From Arcicella rigui (lineage in GTDB: Bacteria; Bacteroidota; Bacteroidia; Cytophagales; Spirosomataceae), in assembly GCF_034929435.1 (NCBI RefSeq), contig NZ_JAYFUM010000010.1:1-64000 (forward strand): 64,000 nt of DNA. The letters run 5' to 3'. Positions within the stretch are counted from its first letter, which is position 1; each line of letters begins with the position of its first letter. The notes under the pieces were generated by a model. The model saw nothing but the letters and a program-made list of their open reading frames with translations. It was not told the DNA's origin and ran no database searches. Positions 49,282 through 57,324 of this stretch are shown here, piece after piece. Position numbers and translations under genes: made by a program.

Positions 49282-50400
49282 CTATCGCACCGAAATTGCA
49301 TATTTCTTACCAGGCAAAGACTTCAATACGCCTTGAAATTCCAAATTCAATAGTAAAGAAGATAATTTGGCAATGTGAATCTGTGATTGCCAAGCTAATT
49401 CATCAATTTCCATCACTTGGTTTTTATGTAGCAAAGCCATAATTTGACTTTCTTCTTCGGTAAAATGGCTTAAATCTAAAGCTACTTTGTTTACCTGACT
49501 TTTCTCATTTCCGAGTAAATCCCAATTCAACGTTTCCACGACATCTTGAATACTGGTGTAAATTTCCGCTTTTTTCTCCTTAATAAGCTTATTACAACCT
49601 TCTGAAAAAGATTTTCCTAACTGTCCAGGTACAGCAAAAACATCACGATGGTAATTATTGGCGTACTCTGCCGTAATCAATGCTCCGCCTTTTATTGCTG
49701 CTTCAACCACGATTGTAACATCCGCCATTCCTGCTATAATTCTATTTCTTTGTGGAAAAAATCGTGGGTCGGGCTGGGTTTCAAAAGTTTGTTCTGTAAT
49801 AATTCCACCCAATTCTTGCATCTGTACCGACACATTTTTATGTTGATACGGATAAATTAAATCTATGCCACTTGCCATAACGCCTAATGTAGGAACAGTA
49901 TTTTTCAAGCAAGCTTTGTGTGCTACAATATCAATTCCATAAGCCAAACCACTTATTACCAATGGGTTAAATGGTTTTATATCTTCAATAATTTCTTCGG
50001 TAACACTTTTGCCATATTCTGTGGATTGCCGAGTACCTACAATGGCGATGGTACGAGTATGATTCAAATCAGCTTTGCCTTTGTAATACAGCAAAACGGG
50101 AGCATCGTACAGTTGTTTGAGTCGATTTGGGTATTTTTTATCTGTATAAAACAGCAATTCAACTTGTTGTTTTTCAGCTTCTTGAACAATCTTTTGAGCT
50201 TTTTCAAGTACAGATTTATCTTGCAGATTCAAGGCAAGTGTTTTGCCAATATTAGGAATTTTTTGAAGTTTGGCAACAGGTGTTTGAAATACTTGTTCAG
50301 CAGAACCACAGTAACTTATTAACTGACGAATCAACACGTCCCCAATTTTGGGAATCAAGGTTAATGCGATTTGGTAGATTTTATTTTCAGAAATAGCCAT
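49282..50400 (-). CDS. dprA: DNA-processing protein DprA
   Basis: A 372-residue DprA/Smf, which loads RecA on incoming single-stranded DNA during transformation. A helix-hairpin-helix region (QKIPNIGKTLALNL) precedes the Rossmann domain with TIAIVGTRQSTEYG, VISGLAYGIDIVAHKACL, FPQRNRIIAGMADVTIVVEA and FAVPGQLGKSFSEGCNKLI. A winged-helix C-terminus (about 305-372) ends in KSLPGKKYAISVR. It is downstream of merR by 27 bases and probably co-transcribed. Confidence 0.95.
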   Translation of the reverse strand: MAISENKIYQIALTLIPKIGDVLIRQLISYCGSAEQVFQTPVAKLQKIPNIGKTLALNLQDKSVLEKAQKIVQEAEKQQVELLFYTDKKYPNRLKQLYDAPVLLYYKGKADLNHTRTIAIVGTRQSTEYGKSVTEEIIEDIKPFNPLVISGLAYGIDIVAHKACLKNTVPTLGVMASGIDLIYPYQHKNVSVQMQELGGIITEQTFETQPDPRFFPQRNRIIAGMADVTIVVEAAIKGGALITAEYANNYHRDVFAVPGQLGKSFSEGCNKLIKEKKAEIYTSIQDVVETLNWDLLGNEKSQVNKVALDLSHFTEEESQIMALLHKNQVMEIDELAWQSQIHIAKLSSLLLNLEFQGVLKSLPGKKYAISVR

Positions 50401-50427
50401 TTTTGTAGAAAAGATTTTAAAGTCTTT

Positions 50428-50799
50428 TTATTCACTTGCCGACTTGTTTTCGGTTTCCTCGTCTGGCTCGTCTAAAGCGGTTCTGAGGGCTTTCATAAAT
50501 TTTTTAATTTCTTCTAATTTATTAATTACCATTTGAGTTTCATGCTTTTTTTTCTTCTTTGCTTCTAATGCACGCTTTGCTCCTTCAATGGTATATCCTT
50601 GATTTTCAACCAAATCTACGATTTCGGTCAAATGGTTTATGTCTTCTTGTGTATATTTTCTATCGCCCGAACGGTCACGTTTTGGATTTAGTGAAGGAAA
50701 TTGTTCTTCCCAAAAACGAAGTTTGGAGATATTCATATCAAACATCTGAGCCACTTCCGAAATCGAATAATATCTTTTTACTAAAGGAACACTTTCCAT
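50428..50799 (-). CDS. MerR family transcriptional regulator
   Basis: A 123-residue MerR-type regulator. The winged helix is YYSISEVAQMFDMNISKLRFWEEQFPSL, followed by RKYTQEDINHLTEIVDLVENQGYTIEGAK and a coiled coil. No effector-binding domain or cysteine cluster follows, so it is a minimal MerR. A TATCTTTG box (minus strand 50842-50835) lies 36 bases upstream. It is upstream of dprA and may control it. Confidence 0.9.
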   Translation of the reverse strand: MESVPLVKRYYSISEVAQMFDMNISKLRFWEEQFPSLNPKRDRSGDRKYTQEDINHLTEIVDLVENQGYTIEGAKRALEAKKKKKHETQMVINKLEEIKKFMKALRTALDEPDEETENKSASE

Positions 50800-50920
50800 G
50801 CTAAAAATAAAAAATAAGGATTGAATAAACTTAACAAAGATAGAAATTTTGTTGAAAAATGATAGATTGGTTTAGCATTTGATTTTGTTTTTGAAAACAG
50901 TAAGCGTTTCCAGAGCAAAA

Positions 50921-51808
50921 TCATTTCTTCCGAATTATATACTCAGGGCCTAAGGTTTCAATCGTAAACTCGTGTTTGGGATAGGTTCTATAATGGGAAT
51001 TACTTATTTCGGTGGGATATAGCTTAAAAGTAATATATTTCAAAAAATACTTTCTGATTTGAAAACTCATTTCCAATATTTTACAAAAAAATGCTGAGGG
51101 CTTTTGATAAGCAAAGGCTTGTCTTAATGATTCTGAAATCAAAGCCGCAAAAACTGGTTTTACAGCAAACCTCAAAAAGCTTGGAAACCAATCTTCTACA
51201 ATTTTTACGGTGGCATCTGCGATTACTTTATTGCTTTCGGCAAAACGAAAATACTTTTTTTCATAATGTTCGGCAAAAGATTTTAATGCTTCCATACTCT
51301 CAGGAATATCGCTTAAATTCATACGTTGAGCTACTTCCTTAAAAAATAAGAACAAAGCTAATTGTTCATCCTCAGTCATTTTTCGCCAACCGTTTGCCTC
51401 CATCCAATTGATTGGATAAAAAACAAAAGTAGAAAGTACCAACAAATAATCTTCATTAGCAATGCGATAATGTCCATGAATTTTATTCATTTGGTCAATT
51501 GCCCTTTTGCCCAGTTCGCTATCATAGCCTGCTTGCATAAATTGGGCTATCAAAATCCCCGTATCGTCATAACGTTTTTGTCCTCGCTTTACAAACTCTC
51601 CTGTTTTTTGCAAAAGTCCTGAAATACTTGGACTGGCATAAGTATGAAATAAAGCCAATTCCAACGCCCTTACCATATCAAAAGGAAATTCGTAAGCCGT
51701 TAGCAAATAGACAATTCGCTGATGTTCTGTGACAGGATTCAGAGAAGCGATTTCTTTCTGAATGGCTGGATTACGAAAAATAAAAGCCCTTTTTGTATAA
51801 GTTTTCAT
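50921..51808 (-). CDS. MpaB/DUF2236-type oxygenase-like protein
   Basis: A 295-residue protein of the oxygenase MpaB family (DUF2236), which binds heme b in the relatives studied. Family segments are ALELALFHTYASPSISGLLQ, GEFVKRGQKRYDDTGI, QMNKIHGHYRIANEDYLLV and STFVFYPINWMEANGWR. The His in IHGHYRIANED and the Arg/Asp of KRYDDT are the likely functional positions. Substrate unknown. ATG at 51808. Confidence 0.83.
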   Translation of the reverse strand: MKTYTKRAFIFRNPAIQKEIASLNPVTEHQRIVYLLTAYEFPFDMVRALELALFHTYASPSISGLLQKTGEFVKRGQKRYDDTGILIAQFMQAGYDSELGKRAIDQMNKIHGHYRIANEDYLLVLSTFVFYPINWMEANGWRKMTEDEQLALFLFFKEVAQRMNLSDIPESMEALKSFAEHYEKKYFRFAESNKVIADATVKIVEDWFPSFLRFAVKPVFAALISESLRQAFAYQKPSAFFCKILEMSFQIRKYFLKYITFKLYPTEISNSHYRTYPKHEFTIETLGPEYIIRKK

Positions 51809-51848
51809 AGACTGATAATTAAATATGAGTCAGGATTGCCAAATTGTT

Positions 51849-51883
51849 GATTTCGGGTTTCGGATGTCTGCTTTCAGCTTTCC
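51849..51883. repeat. Heptad TTTCGGA-type repeat array
   Basis: Five 7-bp units (GATTTCG, GGTTTCG, GATGTCT, GCTTTCA, GCTTTCC). An inverted partner lies at 52071-52098 (AAAATCC, GACATCC, AAAATCC, TAATACC). Confidence 0.55.
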
Positions 51884-52070
51884 TAAACGCTTTCATAACT
51901 ACTTTATCCTATTTCCGAATCAATTTAATCTTTCCTACAGTAACATTATGAGTTATGAATTTTGGTTTAGTGCTGTACCGAAGTTGGAAAGCTATTTTAG
52001 AATGGCTGATTCCATAAATTGGATAAAATAACTTTATAATTTATGAAATACATCAAAAGAAAATATTTTA

Positions 52071-52098
52071 AAAATCCGACATCCAAAATCCTAATACC
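52071..52098. repeat. Inverted TTTCGGA-type heptad array
   Basis: Four units in opposite orientation to 51849-51883, just before the end of the MATE gene. Confidence 0.5.
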
Positions 52099-52104
52099 TC
52101 AATT

Positions 52105-53457
52105 TTACAATTCCATTTTCGCTACTTTACTATAAAATCGCCAACTTAATAAAGAAGCAGAAGCAAATAAGGAAAGTGTAAGCCCAATCCAGATGCCGAT
52201 ATGTTTTAAATCATAAACAAAACCCAAAACATAACAAAGTGGTAAACCTACGCCCCAATAAGCAAAAATGGTTATTAAAGTAGGCACATTTACATCTTGT
52301 ACGCCTCGAAGTATGCCCAAACTTACGGCTTGAACGCCATCAAATAATTGGAATATTCCGCCCCAAATAATCAATTGTGCCGCTAAAAAAATCACGTCTT
52401 CGTCTTTGACATAACTGGCAAAAAAATCATTAAAACTCAACATCAGTACGCCACAAATGCCCATAAAAGTTATACCAATCAGCAAAGCGACTGTACCAGC
52501 TCTGAAAATGGCTTCACGGTTTTTTGTTCCCACAGCCGAGCCAACTCTAATGCCCCCAGCGGTAGCAATGCCCGTAGCGGCCATATAAGTAAGCGAAACA
52601 AAACCTATGGCTACTTGGTGAGCAGCTTTGTGCTGAACACTTATCCAACCCATCATTACCACTGCTCCGTAGAATGCTGCAATTTCAAAAAATCCTTGAA
52701 AACCACTTGGAATACCAATTTTAAGAATGTCTTTTATTAAAGCTCCTGTTTCGCTCTGTTTCACTTTTACCTTTAAGTATTCCTTAAATGTTTTTGTACC
52801 AAAAGTATAATAAGCAATTGCCAGCATCATATATACTCTTGAGGTAAAAGTAGCATAACCCGCTCCGTTCAAACCTAAAGCAGGGAAAAAGCCAACGCCA
52901 TGAATTAAACAGTGATTCAAGATAACGTTTAAAATCAGTGCAGACCAAGTAATGTTCATCGCTACTTTGGTGTGCGATAGCCCGTCCGTAAAACTTTTGA
53001 TGGCAGAAAAAATAAAGGCAGGAACAGTTGAAGCCGTGATAATCCAAAGGTAGTTTTGCGTAAGTCCTTGTATTTGTGGCGGTTGTTTCAAAATCTGCAT
53101 ATTCAATCCAAAAGCAACTACTAACACAGAACAAAGTACTGCCATTAGTATTGCTACCCAAAGATTGGCTTTCAAAAGAAAATAACATTGAGCAAAATCG
53201 TTTTCGGCTTTGGCTTTTGCCACCATCGGCGAAACAATTTGCAAACAGATATAACCGATAATGGTAATGTTTATCAAAATTCCGTTGGCATCTGCTGCCG
53301 CTGCTAATGCCTCCACTGCCCCTTTGTCCATTCTGCCCACTTGTACGGTATCTGCCAGCCCCATCAGCATAATGCCAAGTTGACCTGCAATAATCGGAAG
53401 CGACAAATGATAAGTAGCCAGTAAATCAGGCTTATAGCTTTCAAATAACTTTTTCAA
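52105..53457 (-). CDS. MATE family efflux transporter
   Basis: A 450-residue multidrug/toxin exporter with about 12 membrane helices. Family motifs are SLPIIAGQLGIMLMGLADTVQVGRM (helix 1) and IGIPSGFQGFFEIAAFYGAVVMMG (start of the second half). The start is a problem: the first codon of the conserved N-terminus, at 53457, is TTG, and no ATG lies before helix 1. TTG is accepted as the start. It is 86 bases from the end of queG. Confidence 0.93.
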   Translation of the reverse strand: MKKLFESYKPDLLATYHLSLPIIAGQLGIMLMGLADTVQVGRMDKGAVEALAAAADANGILINITIIGYICLQIVSPMVAKAKAENDFAQCYFLLKANLWVAILMAVLCSVLVVAFGLNMQILKQPPQIQGLTQNYLWIITASTVPAFIFSAIKSFTDGLSHTKVAMNITWSALILNVILNHCLIHGVGFFPALGLNGAGYATFTSRVYMMLAIAYYTFGTKTFKEYLKVKVKQSETGALIKDILKIGIPSGFQGFFEIAAFYGAVVMMGWISVQHKAAHQVAIGFVSLTYMAATGIATAGGIRVGSAVGTKNREAIFRAGTVALLIGITFMGICGVLMLSFNDFFASYVKDEDVIFLAAQLIIWGGIFQLFDGVQAVSLGILRGVQDVNVPTLITIFAYWGVGLPLCYVLGFVYDLKHIGIWIGLTLSLFASASLLSWRFYSKVAKMEL

Positions 53458-53543
53458 GAAGATTGTTTTTTAAGAGATTTGTTGATTTGAAGTACAAAGA
53501 TGACAAGCTAATTTTGATAAAAGAAGTATTCCCAGAAGAATAT

Positions 53544-54473
53544 TCATGGTTTCAAAAAGTCGATATTGCGTTTCAAACCTGTGTACTTGGTTCTTTTAAG
53601 AGCCGATTTTTTAAAGATTACCTGAAATACTTCTTCAGTAATTTCTTGCCAATCGGCATTTGAAAATTGAGCTAAATCTGGATGAAGATTAAATTGTGTT
53701 TCTTGATGTGGTTTTGAAAAACGATTCCACGGACAAACATCCTGACAAATATCACAGCCAAAAAACCAGTTTTCAAATTGATTTTGTACTTCTAAAGGAA
53801 TGGCTTCCTTGAGTTCTATGGTATAATAACTGATACATTTTGAACCGTCCACTACATAAGGTTCAATGATGGCATCGGTCGGACAAGCGTCAATACAGCG
53901 AGTACAAGTACCGCAATAATCTTTTACAGGGCCGTCGCTTTCTAAGTCTAAATCTAAAATCAATTCGGCAATGAAAAAAAAGCTACCTTGTTTTTTATTG
54001 ATAAGATTAGCATTTTTGCCAATCCAACCCAAACCACCTTTTTTTGCCCAAACTTTGTCCATTACTGGGGCAGAATCTACAAAAGCTCTGCCGTTTACTT
54101 CGCCAATTTCTGCTTGAATGGCAGACAAAAACAATTTTAATTTATCTTTTACTACAAAATGATAATCTGTTCCGTAAGCGTACTTCGATAACTTCAAATC
54201 CTCTTTACCTTCGGGCAGGCGTTCGGCAGGATAATAATTAAACAATAAAGAAACCACCGATTTGGCATCGTCGACAAGTAAACGTGGGTCGAGGCGTTTG
54301 TCGAAGTGGTTTTCCATATATTGCATTTTTCCGTGACGATTGGCTTTGAGCCAATTTTCTAATCTTGGAGCTTCTTCTTCTAAAAATCCTGCTTTTGAAA
54401 TACCACAAAAATCAAAGCCCAATTCTTGAGCTTTTTGTTTGATAAATAAAGAATATTGTGCTTTGTTAATCAT
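53544..54473 (-). CDS. queG: Epoxyqueuosine reductase QueG
   Basis: A 309-residue cobalamin-dependent reductase that makes queuosine in tRNA from epoxyqueuosine. It has the DUF1730 N-terminus (LGFDFCGISKAGFLEEE, about 17-33), two [4Fe-4S] clusters (CGTCTRCIDACPTDAI around 188-203, and CDICQDVCPWNRF around 246) and the conserved SAPVMDKVWAKKGGLGWIGKN. Length is a little short of longer homologues that carry a HEAT domain. ATG at 54473. Confidence 0.94.
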   Translation of the reverse strand: MINKAQYSLFIKQKAQELGFDFCGISKAGFLEEEAPRLENWLKANRHGKMQYMENHFDKRLDPRLLVDDAKSVVSLLFNYYPAERLPEGKEDLKLSKYAYGTDYHFVVKDKLKLFLSAIQAEIGEVNGRAFVDSAPVMDKVWAKKGGLGWIGKNANLINKKQGSFFFIAELILDLDLESDGPVKDYCGTCTRCIDACPTDAIIEPYVVDGSKCISYYTIELKEAIPLEVQNQFENWFFGCDICQDVCPWNRFSKPHQETQFNLHPDLAQFSNADWQEITEEVFQVIFKKSALKRTKYTGLKRNIDFLKP

Positions 54474-54506
54474 TTATGGAGTAATCAATACAATTTAAGC
54501 ATTATT

Positions 54507-54540
54507 GATTTCGGATTTCAGGTGTCGGATTTCGGATTAA
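54507..54540. repeat. Heptad TTTCGGA-type repeat
   Basis: Units GATTTCG, GATTTCA, GGTGTCG, GATTTCG in a 7-bp period, upstream of queG. Confidence 0.55.
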
Positions 54541-54557
54541 TAAACGCTTTTTTTAGA

Positions 54558-54585
54558 CTTATTTTAGACAAGTGTGCTTGCCTAA
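54558..54585. repeat. IS-end-like palindrome
   Basis: TTATTTTAGACAAG followed directly by TGTGCTTGCCTAA. The second half matches 13 of 13 bases of the IS left end at 32666; the first half matches the right end with two changes. Confidence 0.4.
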
Positions 54586-54613
54586 TCATCAATCACCAGT
54601 TACCAATTTCAAT

Positions 54614-55489
54614 TTAAGCAATTTTTACAGAAGTCATCGTCAGCGAACCTCCTACGGCTACATCATTAAAGAAAGTTGCCTCCTCATTTTTTTCTTGCAT
54701 TCCCAAAATGTACAGTAAAGGATAATAATGGTCGGGCGTTGGAATTGCCAATTTAGCGGCTTGTCCTAAACTTTCATAATTTATCAAAGGTTTGTGATTA
54801 CCTTCTGCGATATGTTTTTTAAAAATATGGTTGATTTCAATTGCCCAATCATAGCCATAAGAACCATTGATTCGCTGAAAATCTACCATTCTTAAATTAT
54901 GCACCATGTTCCCGCTACCGATTATCAACACGCCTTTTCGTCTTAATACGGCTAATTCTTGAGCCAACTCATAATGATATTGTGGCGACTGATAATAATC
55001 GATACTCAGTTGAAGTACTGGAATATTGGCTTTTGGATAAATATGTCGGATGATTGTCCAAGTACCGTGGTCGAGTCCCCAGTCATGGTCTAAATGTACT
55101 TCTGCTTTTGTAATCAGTTTTTTAGTTTCCTCCGCAATGGCTGGACTTCCTAAAGCAGGATACTGTACATCAAAAAGAGCTTTTGGAAAACCGCCAAAAT
55201 CATGGATAGTTTTGGGTTTTTCCATTGCTGTTACAAAAGTACCACGAGTAAGCCAATGAGCCGAAATACAAATGACGGCTGTCGGATTTGGTACTTCTCT
55301 ACCGATTGCTTCCCATTGTTGGCTAAACTGGTTATTTTCGATGCCATTCATCGGCGAACCATGACCGATAAAAAGTAAAGGTGTTTTTTGTCCTTGTTCA
55401 GATAATTGGTCTGAAAGAGCTTTTAATGTTCCTAAAGTAGTCATGGCTAATACCCCTGCCGAGGCTTTTATGAAATCTTTTCGCTTCAT
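54614..55489 (-). CDS. Class III extradiol dioxygenase, YgiD/DODA type
   Basis: A 291-residue 4,5-DOPA-type extradiol dioxygenase. Iron/zinc ligands lie in FIGHGSPMNGIENNQF, ICISAHWLTRGTF, LDHDWGLDHGTW and IIGSGNMVHNLR. The ATG at 55489 starts MKRKDFIKASAGVLAMTTLG, which looks like a Tat-type leader but with KRK instead of twin arginine, so the export route is unclear. The alternative start at 55516 is TTG. ATG at 55489 is preferred. Confidence 0.88.
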   Translation of the reverse strand: MKRKDFIKASAGVLAMTTLGTLKALSDQLSEQGQKTPLLFIGHGSPMNGIENNQFSQQWEAIGREVPNPTAVICISAHWLTRGTFVTAMEKPKTIHDFGGFPKALFDVQYPALGSPAIAEETKKLITKAEVHLDHDWGLDHGTWTIIRHIYPKANIPVLQLSIDYYQSPQYHYELAQELAVLRRKGVLIIGSGNMVHNLRMVDFQRINGSYGYDWAIEINHIFKKHIAEGNHKPLINYESLGQAAKLAIPTPDHYYPLLYILGMQEKNEEATFFNDVAVGGSLTMTSVKIA

Positions 55490-55701
55490 TTTTTGAAAAA
55501 CAGATATTTTATGCAACGAAATGATTGTTTCGTAAGTTCAAAGTGTAACTTCGTATGAAAATCAGTAAGTAATTTTACTCATTTTTCAAGAAATTTTGCC
55601 ATTTTTCTATTTTTCCGAATTTTCTTTGGGAAAACAATTTTGTAGCTCACCATTATTTTTTTAAATTAGACTTATAACAACTAATAAAATATCCAAAGCC
55701 T

Positions 55702-57132
55702 ATGAATTTTAGTTTTGACAACTACCAAACCGAAGGCTTCTTCGATGAAATGTTTGATGCACAAGGCAATGTGCGTATGGGTTATGAAGCATTTAAGGAA
55801 CGGGTAGAACAGTTAAAGGTTGATGAATTTATCCGTCGCCACCAAGCAGCAGAACGCTCTTTGATGGCCATGGGGATTACGTTCAACGTTTATTCGGAGA
55901 ATGAAGGAACAGAAAGAATTATGCCTGTTGATATTATTCCCCGAGTAATTGAAGCCGAAGACTGGAAAAAAACCGAAAAAGGTTTAATACAACGTATTAC
56001 CGCTCTCAATATGTTTTTGGATGATATTTATCACGACCAAAAAATATTAAAAGACGGAATCGTTCCTCGTGAATTAATCGAAACTTCAAAAGACTTCCTC
56101 AGACCTTGCGTTGGTATTCGCCCACCTAAAGGAATTTATATCCATATCACGGGTACAGATTTAATTCGTGGCGACGATGGCAAGTTTATGGTTTTAGAAG
56201 ATAACCTTCGTTGTCCGTCTGGAGTATCTTATATGCTTGAAAACAGAGAATTGTTAAAACGTACTTTCCCAGAAGTTTTAGGAAAAACAAGAGTACAGTC
56301 TATCTCTGATTACCCAAGCCGTTTATTGCAGATGTTACAACACATCAGCGACAGACCCAACCCAACAGTTTGCGTACTTACGCCAGGTATTTATAATTCA
56401 GCTTATTTTGAACACTCGTATTTGGCACAACAAATGGGTGTTGAATTAGTAGATGCTCGTGATTTAGTCGTACACGATGGCTACGTGAAAATGCGTACTA
56501 CCAAAGGTTTCCAAATTGTTGATGTTATTTATCGTAGAATTGACGATACCTTCTTAGATCCTAAAACTTTCAATCCAGATTCATTGATTGGTATTCCGGG
56601 TATTTTTGATGTATATAAAAAAGGAAGAATTGCCTTAGCCAACGCTCCGGGAACGGGTGTTGCCGACGATAAAGTAATTTATGCTTATGTACCAAGAATC
56701 ATTAAGTACTACTTAGGCGAAGACCCTATCATTCCTAACGTAGAAACTTATATTTGTGGAGAAGAAGCCGACTGTAAATATGTTTTAGAAAACATTGAAA
56801 AATTAGTAGTAAAAGAAGCCAATGAGGCTGGTGGTTATGGAATGTTGATTGGGCCGAAATCTACTAAAGCAGAACAGGATATTTTTAAAGCACGTATCAA
56901 AGCTAACCCAAGAAATTATATTGCTCAACCTACGATTTCTTTATCAAGAGTACCATGTTTGATTGATGACCACTCGGAAGGTCGCCACGTGGATTTACGC
57001 CCATATATTCTTTACGGAGATGGTGTACAAGTAATCCCGGGCGGTTTAACAAGAGTTGCCCTACGCAAAGGCTCATTAGTCGTGAACTCCTCACAAGGGG
57101 GTGGTTCAAAAGACACTTGGGTACTGTATTAA
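55702..57132 (+). CDS. Circularly permuted type 2 ATP-grasp protein
   Basis: A 476-residue protein of the circularly permuted ATP-grasp family (formerly DUF404/DUF407), which is thought to form peptide-like bonds. Segments are FDEMFDAQGNVRMGYEAF, YIHITGTDLIRGDDGKFMVLEDNLRCPSGVSYM, VELVDARDLVVHDGYVKM and YIAQPTISLSRVPCLIDDHSEGRHVDLRPYI. Elsewhere this gene is followed by an alpha-E (DUF403) gene and a transglutaminase gene. Here it ends alone, convergent with pyc. ATG at 55702. Confidence 0.9.
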   Translation: MNFSFDNYQTEGFFDEMFDAQGNVRMGYEAFKERVEQLKVDEFIRRHQAAERSLMAMGITFNVYSENEGTERIMPVDIIPRVIEAEDWKKTEKGLIQRITALNMFLDDIYHDQKILKDGIVPRELIETSKDFLRPCVGIRPPKGIYIHITGTDLIRGDDGKFMVLEDNLRCPSGVSYMLENRELLKRTFPEVLGKTRVQSISDYPSRLLQMLQHISDRPNPTVCVLTPGIYNSAYFEHSYLAQQMGVELVDARDLVVHDGYVKMRTTKGFQIVDVIYRRIDDTFLDPKTFNPDSLIGIPGIFDVYKKGRIALANAPGTGVADDKVIYAYVPRIIKYYLGEDPIIPNVETYICGEEADCKYVLENIEKLVVKEANEAGGYGMLIGPKSTKAEQDIFKARIKANPRNYIAQPTISLSRVPCLIDDHSEGRHVDLRPYILYGDGVQVIPGGLTRVALRKGSLVVNSSQGGGSKDTWVLY

Positions 57133-57160
57133 TTAACCAAATTATCACTAACATTCCACC

Positions 57161-57190
57161 AAAGGCAAGCATCAAAGGCTTGCCTTTTTT
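57161..57190 (+). terminator. Terminator of the ATP-grasp gene
   Basis: Stem AAAGGCAAGC (57161-57170) / GCTTGCCTTT (57178-57187) followed by TTTT. Confidence 0.75.
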
Positions 57191-57272
57191 TATGTTGATG
57201 AGGTGAAACAATTTTCAAATTTGATAATGCTAAAACATCGGGAGTGTCTATATCCAACATTTCACTCCAAAC

Positions 57273-57303
57273 AAAAATAGCCTTGAAGAAATTCAAGGCT
57301 ATT
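57273..57303 (-). terminator. Terminator of the pyruvate carboxylase gene
   Basis: Stem AATAGCCTTGAA (57276-57287) / TTCAAGGCTATT (57292-57303), followed on the minus strand by TTTTTG. Confidence 0.75.
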
Positions 57304-57324
57304 CTGTTTATTGATAGTATTTAT

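Noticed and set aside
49230..49442. A 70-residue frame directly after the SUI1-like gene
   Set aside because: It is mostly antisense to dprA and starts with GTG directly after the stop; no protein features.
51825..52031. A 68-residue frame between the MpaB-like and MATE genes
   Set aside because: Its N-terminal third is made of heptad repeat units; composition is not protein-like.
53463..53663. A 66-residue plus-strand frame between MATE and queG
   Set aside because: Its second half is antisense to queG, and the first half has no support.
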